Part shown: piece after piece, positions 60,807 through 64,000 of the stretch | Layout: each line of letters begins with the position of its first letter | How positions within the stretch are numbered: the stretch's first letter is position 1 | From: Metellina segmentata | Taxonomy: Eukaryota; Arthropoda; Arachnida; Araneae; Tetragnathidae | Direction: 5' to 3' | NCBI GenBank assembly: GCA_947359465.1 | Contig: OX375873.1 | Location: 76,324,278-76,388,277, forward strand | Length of the DNA stretch: 64,000 bases | Position numbers and translations under genes: made by a program | Notes under the pieces: model-generated | What the model was told of the DNA's origin: nothing | What the model saw: only the letters and a program-made list of their open reading frames with translations | Database searches by the model: none

Positions 60807-61014
60807 TCGGTGGAACTGTCATTCACGGTAAGAAGGCGATTTGTCGCCAAGTATGGTAACCTTCCCCTTTTGCAATTTTTCTTCACATCTGCCGTTTTTG
60901 TTATGGCAAACCTATCTGCAAAATTTCTCGCACTCCACGCTCTGAATGGTATCTTGATTTGGCGACAAAAATTAGTTGGCGACAAACGTCTTACCGTGAA
61001 CGACAACTCCACCT
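60807..61014. mobile_element. MITE with long inverted repeats (GGTGGAACTGTC)
   Basis: About 40 bp at each end are inverse copies (GGTGGAACTGTCATTCACGG at left, GGTGGAGTTGTCGTTCACGG at right, then AAG and GGCGA/GTCGCCAA). The flanks TTATTTTC and TAATTTTC agree in 7 of 8, suggesting an 8-bp target duplication (hAT, P or Merlin type). It lies about 300 bp upstream of the POLR2G start codon. Confidence 0.75.
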
Positions 61015-61088
61015 AATTTTCCCCTCGCAAATGATTTGCTAATGTAAACATTACTGGAACTCGAAAACAGATATCGGAAATATGGGTA

Positions 61089-61499
61089 CAGCTTCAGTTT
61101 ACGTTTATTGGCGCACTTCTAATAGCTAGTTCTGACAGGTAGGCAACCCATCTGTATTACGTAAAGTGCAGTTTTTATGGCAAATCGGCAAGCGGAAAGG
61201 ATACAACTGCAGTCTACGTTTATAACGTTGGCAACGGCCTTGGCGCTCTTTTTGGTGCACTTCTAGTAGCGAGTTATGGCAGGTTAAGGCAACCCATCTG
61301 TATCACGGTTAGTGCAGTTTTTGCAACAACCTCGGCAAGCGGAAAGTTTAAATTTTCATTTTGAATATTCTAGAAATTTCTTTCAAAATCCATTAAACTG
61401 TCGTTTGATTTCATTGGTTCATTTGAAATAATTCTTTCCTTGGCGACTTTAGAAGTGCTCCCAGGCCGTTGCCACTGCTATAAACGAAGACTGAAGCTA
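61089..61499. mobile_element. MITE with YAGCTTCAGT ends and an internal duplication
   Basis: CAGCTTCAGTTTACGTTTAT at left, inverse TAGCTTCAGTCTTCGTTTAT at right, TA on both sides. Inside, GGCAACCCATCTGTATYACG to CGGCAAGCGGAAAG occurs twice (about 61142..61199 and 61288..61345). Confidence 0.65.
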
Positions 61500-61659
61500 T
61501 ACTGAAATATGTAATGTATTGAGTTTGACTGCCCGTTTTACAAGTCTTAAGAATTGTTGATACCTAATACCTTATGTGTATAGTGTCAATAAATTCAAAT
61601 GTCTTCAAAACCCTTACACTTGAATATGGTAAAGATGTCGGATCCTGTGTATGTTTTAT

Positions 61660-62450
61660 CGCCAAGCAATTTTCATCGCAAAAGCTACGGTTTCCTAAGA
61701 AAGCGGAGCCGTTATCTAGCAGAGCTGTGATACGCCATGATGCCGCGGGCATAACTAGGAGGCCGTCTTAACAGAGACCAGAGGTGTCACCTTAGACGGA
61801 CAGAATACGGTGGAGAATGTGCAATACAGACGGCTGTCGTGATTTATTTTATTCCAGAAACTAAACAATTCTTAACTAAACAATAAACAAATTTAATTCT
61901 CTAATCCAAGTTTTTAACTTCGGGATCGTTGAAGATAGAATGAAAATTTCAACAGATATAAAATCAGTGTAAAATTCTACTCCAGATCGATACCAAAAAC
62001 AGATTTATTATTCAATTATTTACCATTTGATTATTTAGTTATTTATTAAATAATTATTTATTTAAATAAAATAACATTTAAGGTACCGTTCTGGTGCAAA
62101 ATTTTCCGCAGATTTCAAATCCGTTGAAATTTTCAATTTATCTTTAACTATCCCGATTTTAAAAAAATAAATGAAATAATGCCTGCCAAAATTTTTTGTT
62201 TGTTTTGCTTCCCTCCTCTCGAATTGGTTAGCGCAGGAAATGAAATGTTGCCGCTACAAGAGAAAAAACGTTCCCCAACTGTTTGAGACCGTTATGACGA
62301 TCCGCTAATATTCGTTACGTTCACAAACAACCCTCTCTAGGAAATCAACGCCATCTGTTTCCATAAACAACGTTTTTGTGACTTCATCCACAGCTACATT
62401 ACGGCTGCTAGATAACAGCTCCGCTTTCTTAGGAAACCGTGGCTTTTATG
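61660..62450. repeat. Inverted repeat pair around Helentron-like DNA
   Basis: CGGTTTCCTAAGAAAGCGGA and TTATCTAGCAG (61688..61725) recur inverted at about 62405..62443. The piece between contains GATTTCAAATCCGTTGAAATT, also seen in the 14041 family. Confidence 0.5.
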
Positions 62451-63689
62451 AAGATGACGGCCAAAGTTAACGAATCATACAACAGATAAATCAAATTTCG
62501 TTGTCATGGTATGAATCTAAACGGACTTTCCTTCATTGGCATAGGGTTGCCTTAAAGGCTGGATCAAAATATCAAGGTTATAATGTTTGGTGACAAATCG
62601 CTGCTGCGCCGGAGGCAACATCTTTGTCCTTGGATATATTTTTTTCTTGTGTATCCAGCCTGCTCAGCACATGTTGTGGAAATTTTAGAAAACTTCTCTT
62701 TGATACCAGAAAAACTTGCAAATTTTATTTTTGTAAATATTGAATTTGTTTAATATGCTGCAGAACTTAAAAACAACTCTAATTTAAAAAAGCCATACGT
62801 GAATTATAAAATCTAATTGTTGTGTGAGCTCATTTCTTTTACTTTGTTGATTCTTTTAAAGTAAATGCTTTTTTTAGAAATACGAAAATAATACACAACG
62901 AACCCTTTCGATCGATTAGATACAAGATTGTTGATACCGTGTGTGAAAAATTATTTGAACCAAAAAGAACATATCAAAATATTTTTAACACACAATATCA
63001 GGTACAGCCGTCAAAAAAAAAAAAAAAAAACCGACTCACCCGCACACTTAATCAATTTTCATCGCAGAACAAAACGGAAGGTAGCAATCGATAGGGATTA
63101 ATGTTTTGTACAAATATCAATGTTTAAAATTTGTCTAAGGGAACGGTCTTCATAATTGGGTACTTGCTCTGAAAATTTCAATCCGAACACCCATCTTTAA
63201 TCACAAATTTGGATTCCCGACACAATTTCAGGCGGAAATAAAAAAAAGTTTATCAATTTTATTGGATCTTTCACCAATTTGTAAGTGTTTGAAAATTAGA
63301 TCCTCTAATGTTCAATTAGTGTCTCGCGTATTTTATTATATTTGCTAAAAACATAAATTTTCTTGGCAATTATTTTTCCATCCTTTGCTACTCCCAACAC
63401 TCAAACACAATATATAAAAGTTTAATTATTAAACTATATTTACATTTTTTTATCAACTTTGAGGCTCCGCCTCCTGTTTGTTTACGCTCGCCAAAATTAA
63501 AATTACCAATGGGATCAAAGAAAAAAATTTCAAACGAACTAATGAAATCAAACGACTTTGACGTATTGTGAAAGAACTTTCTAGAATAATCAAAATGAAA
63601 ATTTAAATTTTCCGTTTGCCGAGATTGCCATGAAAACCACAATAATCGTAAATACAAATGGTTGTCTTAACCTACCGTAACTCGTTACA
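62450..63689. other. Upstream flank without recognised gene
   Basis: AT-rich DNA with a poly-A run at 63014..63030. Short open frames look random. Confidence 0.3.
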
Positions 63690-63847
63690 TTAAATTTTAA
63701 AAATCGGGCTGGTCTATAAAATCGCAAAAAAATTCGTACTACATGTGTGCCAAATTTCATTAGTGTGAATGCCATAAATTCGTCAGGGCACAACTTCATG
63801 ACACACACACACACACAAGAAAAAACTTTACTTTATAATAGTAGAGA
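63690..63847 (-). mobile_element. Helentron-like terminus in reverse
   Basis: In reverse it starts TCTCTACTATTATAAAGTAA and continues through a (GT)n run to AAATTTGGCACACATGTAGT. This is the same order as 13696..13800 (TCTCTACTATTAC to AAATTTGGCACACAGGTAGT). Confidence 0.5.
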
Positions 63848-64000
63848 TTGACAGAAAGAGGAAAATATTCCCTATCAATATTTGTCATTATCTGAGATGC
63901 TGTCTTTGATGTCTTGAAAATCTATATATATATATATAAAACTCTAACGTGCGTGGACCCGAAATCGACGTTATTTGTGTATCGTCGAATGGCAACAATC

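Overview
This window is animal nuclear DNA: AT-rich, intron-rich and crowded with transposons. It looks like an arthropod, most likely a spider. I infer this from the RNase H tail of a non-LTR element (40977..41700), the tRNA-headed SINE families and the general repeat style, all of which I recall from araneoid spiders. No search was run. There is no prokaryotic content, CRISPR array or rRNA, and the only tRNA-like sequences are SINE heads.

Three host genes can be assembled exon by exon, with consensus splice sites and unbroken reading phase. TMX1 is on the minus strand (12364..23625, 6 exons, 256 aa) and encodes an ER thioredoxin-like membrane protein with a CPAC active site. GTF2A2, the TFIIA gamma subunit, is on the plus strand (24074..39407, 4 exons, 107 aa). 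POLR2G, the RNA polymerase II subunit RPB7, is on the minus strand (43499..60503, 8 exons, 173 aa). TMX1 and GTF2A2 are head-to-head with about 450 bp between their start codons. GTF2A2 and POLR2G converge, with about 4 kb between their stop codons. GTF2A2 and POLR2G both serve Pol II transcription; TMX1 is an unrelated ER protein that shares the divergent promoter region.

Almost everything else is mobile DNA. Region 1-10.4 kb is a nest: a Tc1-like element (1506..9157) received several SINEs, and one of these (ends 1962 and 8045) received a Ty3/Gypsy-type LTR element (1967..7729). The LTR element has the unusual pol order protease, integrase, then RT/RNase H remnant, and most of its RT is deleted. 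TMX1 introns (12.5-23.5 kb) hold Helentron-like repeats, an internally deleted Tc1 copy and a hAT-type MITE. The 11.8 kb GTF2A2 intron 2 holds a nearly complete CR1-like LINE with both ORFs open (about 24746..28615), a hAT element with a perfect 8-bp target duplication, a copia fragment and two decayed hAT transposases. GTF2A2 intron 3 holds an Ac-like MITE. Between the convergent genes lie a SINE and a LINE RNase H fragment. POLR2G introns hold a hAT-like pseudogene split by a Tc1 derivative, two Tigger-like MITEs in opposite orientation, a full SINE, a partly duplicated hAT MITE and a decayed member of a repetitive arthropod protein family. The last 3.5 kb, upstream of POLR2G, holds inverted-repeat MITEs and Helentron-like ends.
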